A DNA stretch of 64,000 bases from Holdemania massiliensis (GTDB taxonomy: Bacteria > Bacillota_I > Bacilli_A > Erysipelotrichales > Erysipelotrichaceae). Both the position numbers and the translations under genes were made by a program. The stretch is from NCBI RefSeq assembly GCF_022440805.1, contig NZ_JAKNTK010000001.1, forward strand, positions 3,906,001 through 3,970,000. The letters are read 5' to 3'. Below are positions 54,624 through 63,235 of the stretch, in pieces. The notes below the pieces were generated by a model. That model was given only the letters and a program-made list of their open reading frames with translations. It was not told the DNA's origin and did no database searches. How positions within the stretch are numbered: position 1 is the stretch's first letter; each line of letters begins with the position of its first letter.

Positions 54624-55688
54624 ATGATAAACATGAATTCGGTTAACACAAAATACAAATCGTCCCGCGTGAAAAGAAAAAAGTTATTATCTTTAACGGA
54701 AGACTGGATCTTCAAACATGTCTTCTGTAATCCTTTTAATCTGGAAATTCTTAAATTCCTGCTTCAAGCGATCCATCCCCAGCTCGTCATCAAAAAGATT
54801 GTGTTGTTTCCCAATGAAGAAACAGTAAACTTTGAAGATCAAAAAGCCAACCGCTATGACGCCCGCGGCTTGATCAACGATCATCTGATGTTTAATGTTG
54901 AAATGCAGCGCTCAGGAAGCAAAGCTTTACAAGGGATCCGTATTGCCTTTTACGCCTCCCGCCTGTTCAGCAGTCAGCCTATCCGTGGTGTGGACTTCTC
55001 AAAATTAAAACCGATTTGGGTCTTAATGATTGCGGATTTCCCATTTTTTGATGATCCGGATCAATATTTTGAAGACTATTCCTTTGTCGGCAGCCGCAAT
55101 GCGAAATCCTTGACAGAATATATTCAATTGAGTATTATTGAGATAGATAGAGCGGAACGCTTAGCGAAGAAACCGACAGAGCAGCTGACGGCTTTAGAGC
55201 GGTGGGTAGTCGTCCTAAAATATGCAGGAGACCCATCAAAAAGAGCGTGGATCCGCAAGATTATGGAATTGGACGAAGGATGTTGAAAGGCGGTGGAAAT
55301 AATGGAAGCTATCCCTCGTGAAACAGTTGAATTCATGCGGCAGACAGACGAAATGGCGCATGAAATGGAATTAATGGGACAATACTTTAATGGCATGAAA
55401 AAGGGCGAGCGAAAAGGCAGAATAGAAGGAAAACTCGAAGGAAGACAGGAGGGACTCCAACAAGGAATTTTGATCAACAAGGTTCATCTGATCCGCAAAA
55501 AAGCGGCGAAAGGCAAGACAGCCGAAGCTATCGCTGAAGCTTTAGAAGAAGAAATCACTCTCATTGAAAAGATATTAAAAATAATTCAGGCCCATCCCAA
55601 TTTCTCTGATTCTCAAATCGCTAAGCGACTGACTAAAAACAAGCGGTCTAACAAGAAGGACAACACCGTAAGATTGATATATCCATGA
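54624..55688 (+). pseudogene. Rpn/PD-(D/E)XK transposase-type gene interrupted by one TGA
   Basis: ATG 54624 follows GGAGGGTTA. The first 221 codons read as an Rpn-family protein (PF12784): EDWIFKHVFCNP, RYDARG and HLMFNVEMQRSG, the D...E-x-Q core of the nuclease fold, then IRIAFYASRLF. At 55284 one TGA ends that part. The same frame goes on at once with KAVEIMEAIPRETVEFMRQ and a charged tail (ERKGRIEGKLEGRQEGLQQG) that is the normal C-terminus of this family. So it is one gene with a nonsense codon, not two genes. Two products could still be made from the GTG at 55293. Confidence 0.75.
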
Positions 55689-55706
55689 TGAATCCCTTTA
55701 GCTAAG

Positions 55707-55737
55707 CAAAAAAAGCTTCAAAGCGAAGCTTTTTTTA
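55707..55737. terminator. Bidirectional terminator
   Basis: AAAAAAGCTTC-AAAG-CGAAGCTTTTTTT, perfect stem with T runs on both strands between convergent genes. Confidence 0.9.
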
Positions 55738-55745
55738 TTATGTAT

Positions 55746-56327
55746 TTATTTTTCAAGCAGCGCTCGAATAGCGGGTTCCAGTGCTGATAATTCCGAGGTA
55801 TCTTTGCGAATCCAACAGGATAGGGTCATGCCATGAATCAGAGCACAGATCTGCGGAGCTAAATTGGCAGCTTTTTCTTCACTGTAGCCACAGGCTGTCA
55901 GTTTATCCTGATACAGGCGAATCCAGCGAATATAGACCTGCTTGGCGGCGGCTTCCATTTCAGCACTGATATCCGATGCTTCGATTCCAATAAACGTAAT
56001 GACCAGCGAAGTAGCATATCCCTTATTATTGGTCAGCATATCCGCAATATGATGAGCCATCTTCACAAACACTTCCACCGCATTATCTGAAACAGGAAAG
56101 ATGGAAGTCAAGATTCCCTTTTCCATCCGTTCATAGGCGTAATTCAGCACCTCAACCCCAAGCTGATTCTTACCATCAGGAAAGAAATAATAAAAGGAAC
56201 CTTTCGGGATCCCGCACGTATCCAGGATTTCTTTTAACCCTACTCCATAATATCCCTTCTGTGCAATTAAGTTAGCCGCTGATTTCAAAATTCGAAGCCT
56301 TTTTTCACTGGTTTTTTCCTGATTCAT
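55746..56327 (-). CDS. TetR family regulator
   Basis: 193 residues. ILKSAANLIAQKGYYGVGLK and CGIPKGSFYYFFPDGKNQLG are the HTH; the C-terminal ligand domain resembles the AcrR/YxaF group. It is convergent with the Rpn-type gene and divergent from the 160-aa gene, which it might control. Stem-like GAGCGAAAGCGC is visible upstream but no convincing operator. Confidence 0.9.
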   Translation of the reverse strand: MNQEKTSEKRLRILKSAANLIAQKGYYGVGLKEILDTCGIPKGSFYYFFPDGKNQLGVEVLNYAYERMEKGILTSIFPVSDNAVEVFVKMAHHIADMLTNNKGYATSLVITFIGIEASDISAEMEAAAKQVYIRWIRLYQDKLTACGYSEEKAANLAPQICALIHGMTLSCWIRKDTSELSALEPAIRALLEK

Positions 56328-56542
56328 TCTTTTCTCCCCTATCGATATCTTCCGTCATCTTTATTTCTCTTTCTTTTTATTATAAACTAGAATCAGGACA
56401 GAGCGAAAGCGCTATTGTCAAATTGATACTTAAAACCTAAGAAAACACACGGATTATAAACAGGATCTGACCTGGCTCAATACAAATTACTTAAGCCCGA
56501 TCAACATCCACCATCACTCCATTAAGAAAGGCACTTACAAGA

Positions 56543-57025
56543 ATGCAAAAACATCGAAGCTGGATTTTAAAAATGATGATTGGCAGCGCAATACTCCTGT
56601 TGAGTTTCTTTCTTTTGACTGGACTGCGGATCATCCAAGTCATGCGTTGGCGCGATATAGATCAAACATTGACAATGCGGTGCCTGGGTGCCTGTTCCTC
56701 GGAAAATCTCGAATTACACCTGCAGGGAACAGTAAATCAATCCAACCTATTTCATGGGAGTCTGCATGCCGGTGAAATTGAAATCCAGCTTAAAAATATC
56801 AAAATGACGCCCAGCACGCTTTTCCCGGATTCTGAATATCAATATTGGGATCTCGATAGTTCACGCGGATCTCCCGACTTAAAAATGGTGATGAACCGCT
56901 CGTTAACCCAATGGTTTCTTTTTGATTCGAAACGTTCCTTTTTAATCCTGCCGGCGGATTTCAATCTGAATGAACTGGACAAGGTTGAAAATGCGGCGGG
57001 AGTCCGGATTCGGCTTAACCCATAA
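56543..57025 (+). CDS. Membrane-anchored protein of unknown function
   Basis: 160 residues: one segment near residues 10-32 (MMIGSAILLLSFFLLTGL), then a polar outer part with beta-like stretches. No family recognised. It precedes the BceRSAB genes but an intergenic gap of 157 bases separates them, so linkage is not clear. Confidence 0.55.
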   Translation: MQKHRSWILKMMIGSAILLLSFFLLTGLRIIQVMRWRDIDQTLTMRCLGACSSENLELHLQGTVNQSNLFHGSLHAGEIEIQLKNIKMTPSTLFPDSEYQYWDLDSSRGSPDLKMVMNRSLTQWFLFDSKRSFLILPADFNLNELDKVENAAGVRIRLNP

Positions 57026-57182
57026 ATTCTAGCCGTTTGATTTTTGAGAAGTATTTTCACTGAGTATACAAGCAGAAGTGTGCTTCTGTCATTTTCTTCT
57101 GCACTGAGGAATCAATCATTTTTGTCACATTCGCCTTTTCTCTCGTTTTTTTAGTTATAATAAAGAAAAGGGAGGATGACTA

Positions 57183-57857
57183 ATGAATAAAATATGGATC
57201 ATTGAGGACGATCCCAGTCTTGCCCGTCTGATTTCGGAAAACTTAACGAAATGGGGATATCCATGTGAAGCCGCTGTGGATTTCGATCAATTAGACAAAG
57301 AATTCTTAAAGGTTCAGCCGCAGCTGATCATCATGGATGTTTCACTGCCGGGAAAAAGCGGTCATGCCTGGTGTGCTGAGATCCGCAAGCTTTCCAAAGT
57401 TCCGATTCTTTTTTTGTCTTCTCACAGTGAAAATCTCGATATTATCATGGCCTTGAACCAGGGTGGGGATGATTATCTGACAAAACCCTTTTCGATGGAA
57501 ATTCTGGTTGCCCGGATTCAGGCCCTGCTGCGCAGGACCTATAGTTATGAACCTTCCGGAACCCTGATGGAATTTCAGGGCGCTGTCTTTAATCTTGCTG
57601 ATGCTTCCTTAAGCAAAGAAGGACGCCAGTGTGAATTAACTAAAAATGAGTTTAAAATTCTGCAGCTGCTTTTGGAAAATAAAAATAAAGTCGTTTCCCG
57701 GGAGAAAATCATGCTTAAGCTGTGGAACAGCGACTGTTTCGTGGATGAAAATACCTTAACCGTAAACGTCAACCGTCTGCGCCGCAAGATGGAACAACTG
57801 GGAATCGAGGACTGCATCGAAACACGCAAGGGATTGGGGTATCTGCTTCATGCTTAG
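57183..57857 (+). CDS. bceR: Response regulator, BceR type
   Basis: 224 residues. Receiver domain: IWIIEDDPSLARL, phospho-Asp in LIIMDVSLPG, LSSHS and DDYLTKPF. OmpR-type winged HTH at the C-terminus: LTKNEFKILQLLLE and VDENTLTVNVNRLRRKM. It overlaps the kinase gene by 8 bases. A TATAAT box precedes it about 30 bases upstream. The set kinase-ABC-permease next to it marks peptide-antibiotic sensing. Confidence 0.93.
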   Translation: MNKIWIIEDDPSLARLISENLTKWGYPCEAAVDFDQLDKEFLKVQPQLIIMDVSLPGKSGHAWCAEIRKLSKVPILFLSSHSENLDIIMALNQGGDDYLTKPFSMEILVARIQALLRRTYSYEPSGTLMEFQGAVFNLADASLSKEGRQCELTKNEFKILQLLLENKNKVVSREKIMLKLWNSDCFVDENTLTVNVNRLRRKMEQLGIEDCIETRKGLGYLLHA

Positions 57858-58860
57858 AAGTTATCTGCGGCATCGTCAATTTTTGTTTCTGTGGACAGCT
57901 GTTGTCCTGATCATTTTTCTTTTCCTGCAGTATCTCTATTGGTATCCGCTGGCATCGATTGGCTATACCGCGCTGATCGTCGTTACTGTATTGGCAATCA
58001 TTACGGCGTTTGACTACCGCAATTATCGCAGTCGTCTGAATCAGCTCGATGCCTTGGAAGAAGCCTGGATCAGTTTGGAACGGGAGATGCCGGATACGCA
58101 GGATCCCCTGGAACAGCGTTATCAGCAGCTGATCCTCAAACAGCGCAAAATTTTAACTTCCGAAAAACAAAAACAACTGACTGCTCAGCAGCAGCGGGAA
58201 GAACTGGTTACGATGTGGATGCATCAGATTAAGCTGCCCCTGGCTTCGCTCAGCTTGATCATTGAAAGTCTGGAACCTGATGATATCCTTTCCGCCAGTC
58301 ATCTTAATGAGATGAAGCTGGCTTTAATGCGCACTGAACAATATGCGCAAACAGCACTCAAAGCTATCCAAATTGAGAATTTAAAAGAAGATTTAATCCT
58401 GGAACCTTGTGATCTGGGGGAACTCTGCGCGGAAGTGATCCGCAAACAGGCGCTTCCATTTATCCTGAAAAAGCTGCAGCTGGATTTCATTCCGTTTCAC
58501 CAGACCGTGATCACCGACCGGAAATGGCTTGGCTTCATGGTGGAACAGCTGTTGTCCAACGCTTTAAAATATACCGATTCCGGAACGATCAGCGTAACAT
58601 TTCAGTCAGATCCCGCACCGCACCTGATCATCGCCGACACCGGCAAGGGCATTTCCGCTGCCGATCAGCAGCGTTTGTTTGAGCATGGATATACCGGATA
58701 TAATGGCCATCAGGATTTTAAAGCTAGCGGGATCGGCTTAACCCTCTGCAAAAAAACCGCGGATTCCTTAAACATCAAGCTGGTTCTGGAATCGGAAAAG
58801 GACAAAGGGACTCAGGTTCATCTGATTTTCCCTCAATCCGACCTGTTTTTCTATCGTTGA
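57850..58860 (+). CDS. bceS: Sensor kinase, BceS type
   Basis: 336 residues with two membrane segments in the first 60 (FLFLQYLYWYPLASIG region) and no extracellular sensor, as in BceS kinases that sense through the transporter. MWMHQIKLPLASLSL has the His; SNALKYTDSG (N box), IADTGKGIS (G1) and GIGLTLCKKTADSLN (G2) follow. Confidence 0.92.
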   Translation: MLRSYLRHRQFLFLWTAVVLIIFLFLQYLYWYPLASIGYTALIVVTVLAIITAFDYRNYRSRLNQLDALEEAWISLEREMPDTQDPLEQRYQQLILKQRKILTSEKQKQLTAQQQREELVTMWMHQIKLPLASLSLIIESLEPDDILSASHLNEMKLALMRTEQYAQTALKAIQIENLKEDLILEPCDLGELCAEVIRKQALPFILKKLQLDFIPFHQTVITDRKWLGFMVEQLLSNALKYTDSGTISVTFQSDPAPHLIIADTGKGISAADQQRLFEHGYTGYNGHQDFKASGIGLTLCKKTADSLNIKLVLESEKDKGTQVHLIFPQSDLFFYR

Positions 58861-58981
58861 TCCGGTGCTTTCCATCGTGACAAAAATGTTTGATTTCCTG
58901 GGAAATTGTTCGTTAAGTCGATGGAGCGAATTTTCTGATCACGATAAAATGGAGGCAGATGAAAGAAATGAGGGATGCAAA

Positions 58982-59749
58982 ATGGAACTGCTTCGTGCAG
59001 AGAACATTCAAAAAGTGTATAACACCCGCGCCGGAGGAAAGCCTTGCCGCGCTTTGGCCGGGGTCAGCTTCTCCGTGGAAGCCGGTGAATTCGTTGCGAT
59101 TATGGGAGCTTCCGGATCCGGTAAATCAACACTGCTGAATATCCTGGCAACACTGGATATGCCCACCAGCGGTGAGGTTTATCTGGAAGGAAAGTCCATG
59201 AAGTTGGTGAAGGGAAAAAATCTGGCCGCTTTCCGGCGGGAAAAGCTGGGCTTTGTATTCCAGGATTTTAATCTTCTGGACACCTTCACTGTCCGCGACA
59301 ACATTCTTCTGCCGTTAGTGCTCTCCCGTACCCCGCTGGCAGAGATGCAGCGCCGGCTGAAACCCGTTGTCGATCGTTTAGGGATTGAAGCGTTATTGGA
59401 GCATTATCCGGTTGAAATTTCCGGCGGTGAAAAGCAGCGGACTGCCGTTGCCCGAGCGGTGATCACACAGCCGCGTCTGATCCTGGCGGATGAGCCTACC
59501 GGAGCCTTGGATTCCCGTTCTTCCCAACAGCTGCTAAGCATTTTTGATCAGCTCAACAAGCAAGGTCAGACACTGCTTATGGTCACGCACAGCTCCTTGG
59601 CTGCCAGTCATGCCCAACGGGTATTGTTTATCCGCGACGGCAAGCTGTTTGCCGAATTGTGCCGCGGCGATCAGTCGCAGCAGGTCTTTTATGACCGCAT
59701 CACCGCCTCCTTATCCATGGCGACCCGGCAAGGAGAAGAATGCCTATGA
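58982..59749 (+). CDS. bceA: ABC transporter ATPase, BceA type
   Basis: ATG 58982 follows GAGGGATGCAAA; the frame upstream (to 58865) is not coding. Walker A GASGSGKST, Q-loop FVFQDFNLLD, signature ISGGEKQRTAVARAV and Walker B LILADEPTGALD. 255 residues. Works with the FtsX-type permease to free lipid II-cycle targets from antibiotics such as bacitracin; drug inferred from family. Confidence 0.93.
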   Translation: MELLRAENIQKVYNTRAGGKPCRALAGVSFSVEAGEFVAIMGASGSGKSTLLNILATLDMPTSGEVYLEGKSMKLVKGKNLAAFRREKLGFVFQDFNLLDTFTVRDNILLPLVLSRTPLAEMQRRLKPVVDRLGIEALLEHYPVEISGGEKQRTAVARAVITQPRLILADEPTGALDSRSSQQLLSIFDQLNKQGQTLLMVTHSSLAASHAQRVLFIRDGKLFAELCRGDQSQQVFYDRITASLSMATRQGEECL

Positions 59750-61764
59750 TCCGCTATGCATTCCGGCTGGCCTGGTCCAATCTCAGGCGCACGCAGAACG
59801 TCACACTGCCCTTTTTTCTGGCCAGTACCGTGACCGTATTTCTGCATTTTCTGATCATGACGATGATGTTTAACCCGCATGTCCCGGAAATCCGCGGCGG
59901 GGCCACGCTGGCTTTTATCTTCCAGCTAGGCGTCTTCGTCATCACTACGTTTGCGATTCTGTTTATGATCTCCATCCATCAGATGTTGTTGAAAAAACGA
60001 AAGAAGGAATTGGGATTATATACGATCCTGGGCATGGAAAAAAAGCATATTTCACTGATTCTGTTCTGGGAAAATGCGATCCAGACAACGGCCTCGCTGG
60101 CCTTGGGGTTGATTCTGGGCTTTGTCGGCGGTCAGCTGATGTGGATGATCCTGCTGCGGATGCTCAACAGTCCTGATGGGCTTCCGTATACCTTTTCCCT
60201 GACAGCGCTGATCTGCACAACCGTCGTCTTTCTCGGATTATTTATCGTCACAACTGCGGTTTCCTTGTTCCAGATTCATCGGATCAATCCGATTGAACTG
60301 CTTCACAGCGAAAAACAAGCCGACAAACCAGTGCGGTTTCTCGCTGTGAAAACGGGAATCGGCGTGATTGTGCTTGGGATCGCTTACGCCATTGCCCTCT
60401 TGACCAACAATATGTTTACCGCGTTGATGGTGTTTTTTTTCGATTGTCTGTTAGTCATCTTTGCAACTTCGATCTTGTTTGAATCCGGAATCACATTCTT
60501 TCTGCGCTGGCTGAAAAAACGCAGATCCTTCTATTACAAGCCCAACAATTTCGTCGCGGTTTCGATGTTGTCCCATCGGATTCGCCGTAATGCGGCCAGT
60601 CTGACGACGATTTGCATCCTCAGTACGATGCTGTTAGTCACGATGGGCGGGAGTGCGGCCTTATTCTTCGGCGAGGATAACGCCCTATCCGAATCCAATC
60701 CGGATGATCTGACCTATACGCTGACAGGAGAGCTGACTTCTTCCAAACAGGATGAGCTTGCCGCAGCCGCTGAACAACTGGCTGCGGAAAATAACGTGGT
60801 TCTCGAAGACGTCCAGATTTACAGCTACGCCGATGCTTATTCCAAGCTGCAGGATAATGTGTTAAGCCCCTTTGTTGACAGCGATTTTCTTATCGGCCTG
60901 CGCAGCGCGGTGATTGATTATGGCTATGATGTCTTTTTGATCCAGGCTGATACGTATCGGCGGATTAGCGGACAAACCGCCAAGCTGCAGGAAGATGAAA
61001 TCTTGATTCTCACGGGAAATAAACAGCTTCAGCTTTCAAATTTAACGATTCAGGGAAAAACCTATGCGGTTCAAGATATCCAGCGCGATACTCCCTTTTC
61101 CTGCCGCAAGTACAACAACGGCGGGGGTACGAATACTTCGAATTCCAGTGAACTGTTATTTCTGGTCTTCGCGGACGAAGCGTCGCTGATGTCTGTTCAG
61201 GATTATCTGCAGGAAGGCGAGTGGGAAAGCAATACACGAATCGGCGTCAATTATGCTGGAACATTAGAAGATCGAACAGCCTTTTACGAAGCTTTCAATC
61301 AGAAAGTCCGCGCTCTGGATGCACCTGTCCGTTATGCAACCTGTCTGGATTATGACCGTCAGGAATTCAAAAGCATGTATGGCGGATTGTTGTTTGTCGG
61401 CGTTTTCTTCTCCGTCTTATTTCTGACCGCCACGGTTCTGATCATCTACTTCAAACAGATTTCAGAAGCAATGGATGATCGTGAACAATACTTCATCCTG
61501 CAGAAGGTCGGCATGGATGAACAGGAGGTTTCCGCAACCATCAACCGTCAGGTTGTCCTGGTCTTCTTCCTTCCTCTGATCACTGCCCTGCTTCATACCG
61601 GTTTTGCGATGCCGTTGATGCAGACTCTGCTGGTCGCGCTGAAACTGACCAATCCCATCTTCACCTATACCTGCGTCAGTATATGCGCCATCCTCTTTAC
61701 AATCTTCTATCTCATCTTCTATCGCATGACTTCCCAGATCATTAAGAAAGAAGTTGCATTTTAA
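59740..61764 (+). CDS. bceB: ABC transporter permease, BceB type
   Basis: 674 residues; overlaps bceA by 10 bases. Start at ATG 59740 or 59746. Ten predicted membrane segments with a large outer domain (about 320-560) between segments VII and VIII, which is the antibiotic-binding region in BceB proteins. The N-terminal IRYAFRLAWSNLRRTQNVTL and MLLKKRKKELGLYTILGME are family signatures. Confidence 0.93.
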   Translation: MPMIRYAFRLAWSNLRRTQNVTLPFFLASTVTVFLHFLIMTMMFNPHVPEIRGGATLAFIFQLGVFVITTFAILFMISIHQMLLKKRKKELGLYTILGMEKKHISLILFWENAIQTTASLALGLILGFVGGQLMWMILLRMLNSPDGLPYTFSLTALICTTVVFLGLFIVTTAVSLFQIHRINPIELLHSEKQADKPVRFLAVKTGIGVIVLGIAYAIALLTNNMFTALMVFFFDCLLVIFATSILFESGITFFLRWLKKRRSFYYKPNNFVAVSMLSHRIRRNAASLTTICILSTMLLVTMGGSAALFFGEDNALSESNPDDLTYTLTGELTSSKQDELAAAAEQLAAENNVVLEDVQIYSYADAYSKLQDNVLSPFVDSDFLIGLRSAVIDYGYDVFLIQADTYRRISGQTAKLQEDEILILTGNKQLQLSNLTIQGKTYAVQDIQRDTPFSCRKYNNGGGTNTSNSSELLFLVFADEASLMSVQDYLQEGEWESNTRIGVNYAGTLEDRTAFYEAFNQKVRALDAPVRYATCLDYDRQEFKSMYGGLLFVGVFFSVLFLTATVLIIYFKQISEAMDDREQYFILQKVGMDEQEVSATINRQVVLVFFLPLITALLHTGFAMPLMQTLLVALKLTNPIFTYTCVSICAILFTIFYLIFYRMTSQIIKKEVAF

Positions 61765-61772
61765 CCGACAGT

Positions 61773-61832
61773 AAAAAGACTGCCCTAAATCCTGAATTCA
61801 TAAATCATCAGGACAGGTGCAGTCTTTTCTTT
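61773..61832. terminator. Terminator of the bce operon
   Basis: AAAAGACTGC pairs with GCAGTCTTTT; an inner stem CCTGA/TCAGG sits in the loop. Convergent with the XRE gene. Confidence 0.88.
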
Positions 61833-61874
61833 TGTTCTTCTTGCTTATGCGGTCAACTTTCTTTTTCGACTTGG

Positions 61875-62636
61875 TTATTCGTACTTTCTGCCTAAATAAA
61901 ACATCGGAATCAACAATGTGCCCAAAAACGGAAGAACCCAGGCTAAAACCACACCGTAGTTCGGCAGCGGCAGCGTGTCGATCCACACGTAATAGGGAGG
62001 CATGACAACCATCGTGACCAACGACCAGATCCGTCCGGCTTGGACTATATGCGGCCAGTTGCGATTGTTGAAATGAACGCCGGCCAGATTGATTCTGAAA
62101 ATGCCGTCGCTGTAGGCGCTGATTGAATTTTCATCGTAGTAAGCCGGAAGCTTTTCCTTGATTCCTACACAGAAATAGATTCCAAAAATGATGCTGAGCA
62201 GTTCCATCACGGCGATATTGCTGACGCTGACAAGCTGTCCATAGCCGCTTTTGAGCAAGATCCAAAACTCGGCAGCGGTCAAAATCAGACATCCGATCAA
62301 TAACCGGCAATATGTCTTACGCCGCTGCTTGAGAACCTGAGAATCCTCCTCCGTCATCGTGATGGCTTTTTTCACCAGCGCCTCAACCTGTGTGACATTC
62401 ATCGGTTCGTTGCTTGGCATCCGGCGGCCTTCCAGCAGTTCCGTCACACTGACGCCCAAGGCCTGAGCCAGAGGAATCAACAACGTAATATCCGGCATGT
62501 TCAGTCCCCGCTCCCACTTGCTTACCGCTTTATCCGACACAAACAATTGCTGTGCCAGTTCTTTCTGCGTCATTTTCTTTTGTTTTCTTAATTCCACGAG
62601 GAATGCTCCAAATTCTTTCTTATCCAATTCGTACAT
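61875..62636 (-). CDS. XRE regulator with C-terminal membrane domain
   Basis: 253 residues. HTH: LRKQKKMTQKELAQQLFVSD, then AVSKWERGLNMPDITLLIPLA. About four hydrophobic segments follow from residue 105 on. Such proteins are usually membrane-bound regulators of nearby transport genes. Target not clear. Confidence 0.88.
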   Translation of the reverse strand: MYELDKKEFGAFLVELRKQKKMTQKELAQQLFVSDKAVSKWERGLNMPDITLLIPLAQALGVSVTELLEGRRMPSNEPMNVTQVEALVKKAITMTEEDSQVLKQRRKTYCRLLIGCLILTAAEFWILLKSGYGQLVSVSNIAVMELLSIIFGIYFCVGIKEKLPAYYDENSISAYSDGIFRINLAGVHFNNRNWPHIVQAGRIWSLVTMVVMPPYYVWIDTLPLPNYGVVLAWVLPFLGTLLIPMFYLGRKYE

Positions 62637-62835
62637 TGCTTTGTCCTCCTGCCTTTATTTTAGCGTAATTCAGTTTGACTTTCGACCGACGTGCGGTTGA
62701 GTTTGACCGCCGAGCGTCCTTTATTGCCAGGAAACGTCAGGTTGATTGTATTTCATTGCTTTATCAGATCATTTTCTGTCACAGTCCATTTTATCTTTCG
62801 TCTAATGAAAGGAAAGAGATTCTTAAGGAGGAGAA

Positions 62836-63153
62836 ATGATGAACTTTTTTATTGCCTGTCTGATCGGCGTCATCGCTGGTGTGATCGACATTCTGCCGAT
62901 GATCAAAATGAAATTGGATACCTATTCGATAACATCCGCATTTTTGTTTTATGTGATCCTGACCTTCATGATTGTCTATACCCAGGTCGCCGGACTGGCC
63001 TGGTGGCTGAAAGGGCTGATGGGACCGATTCTGGCCTTGCCGACGATCATCCTGGCTGCGAAAGAAGATAAAAAATCCTGGATGCCCATGCTGGTGATGT
63101 CCGCCGTATTGGGGACAGTGATCGCAGCTGCCGCGCATTTTCTTATTCATTAA
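62836..63153 (+). CDS. Small membrane protein of unknown function
   Basis: 105 residues, four hydrophobic segments, strong ribosome site (TAAGGAGGAGAA). No family recognised. It is divergent from the XRE membrane regulator, a likely controller by position. Confidence 0.7.
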   Translation: MMNFFIACLIGVIAGVIDILPMIKMKLDTYSITSAFLFYVILTFMIVYTQVAGLAWWLKGLMGPILALPTIILAAKEDKKSWMPMLVMSAVLGTVIAAAAHFLIH

Positions 63154-63189
63154 GATTACGCTTTGTGCTTTGCATCAAAATCAAAAGAA

Positions 63190-63228
63190 AAAGGAAAATC
63201 CCGAACTCGGACTTTCCTTTCTTTTTTT
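63190..63228. terminator. Bidirectional terminator
   Basis: AAAGGAAAATCC pairs with GGACTTTCCTTT (11 of 12), T runs on both strands. Confidence 0.85.
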
Positions 63229-63235
63229 ATTCAGC

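Noticed and set aside
55284..55286. TGA as a sense codon (Trp) in this organism
   Set aside because: TGA serves as the stop in many coupled genes here (for example 14309, 33092, 16906), so recoding genome-wide is not tenable.
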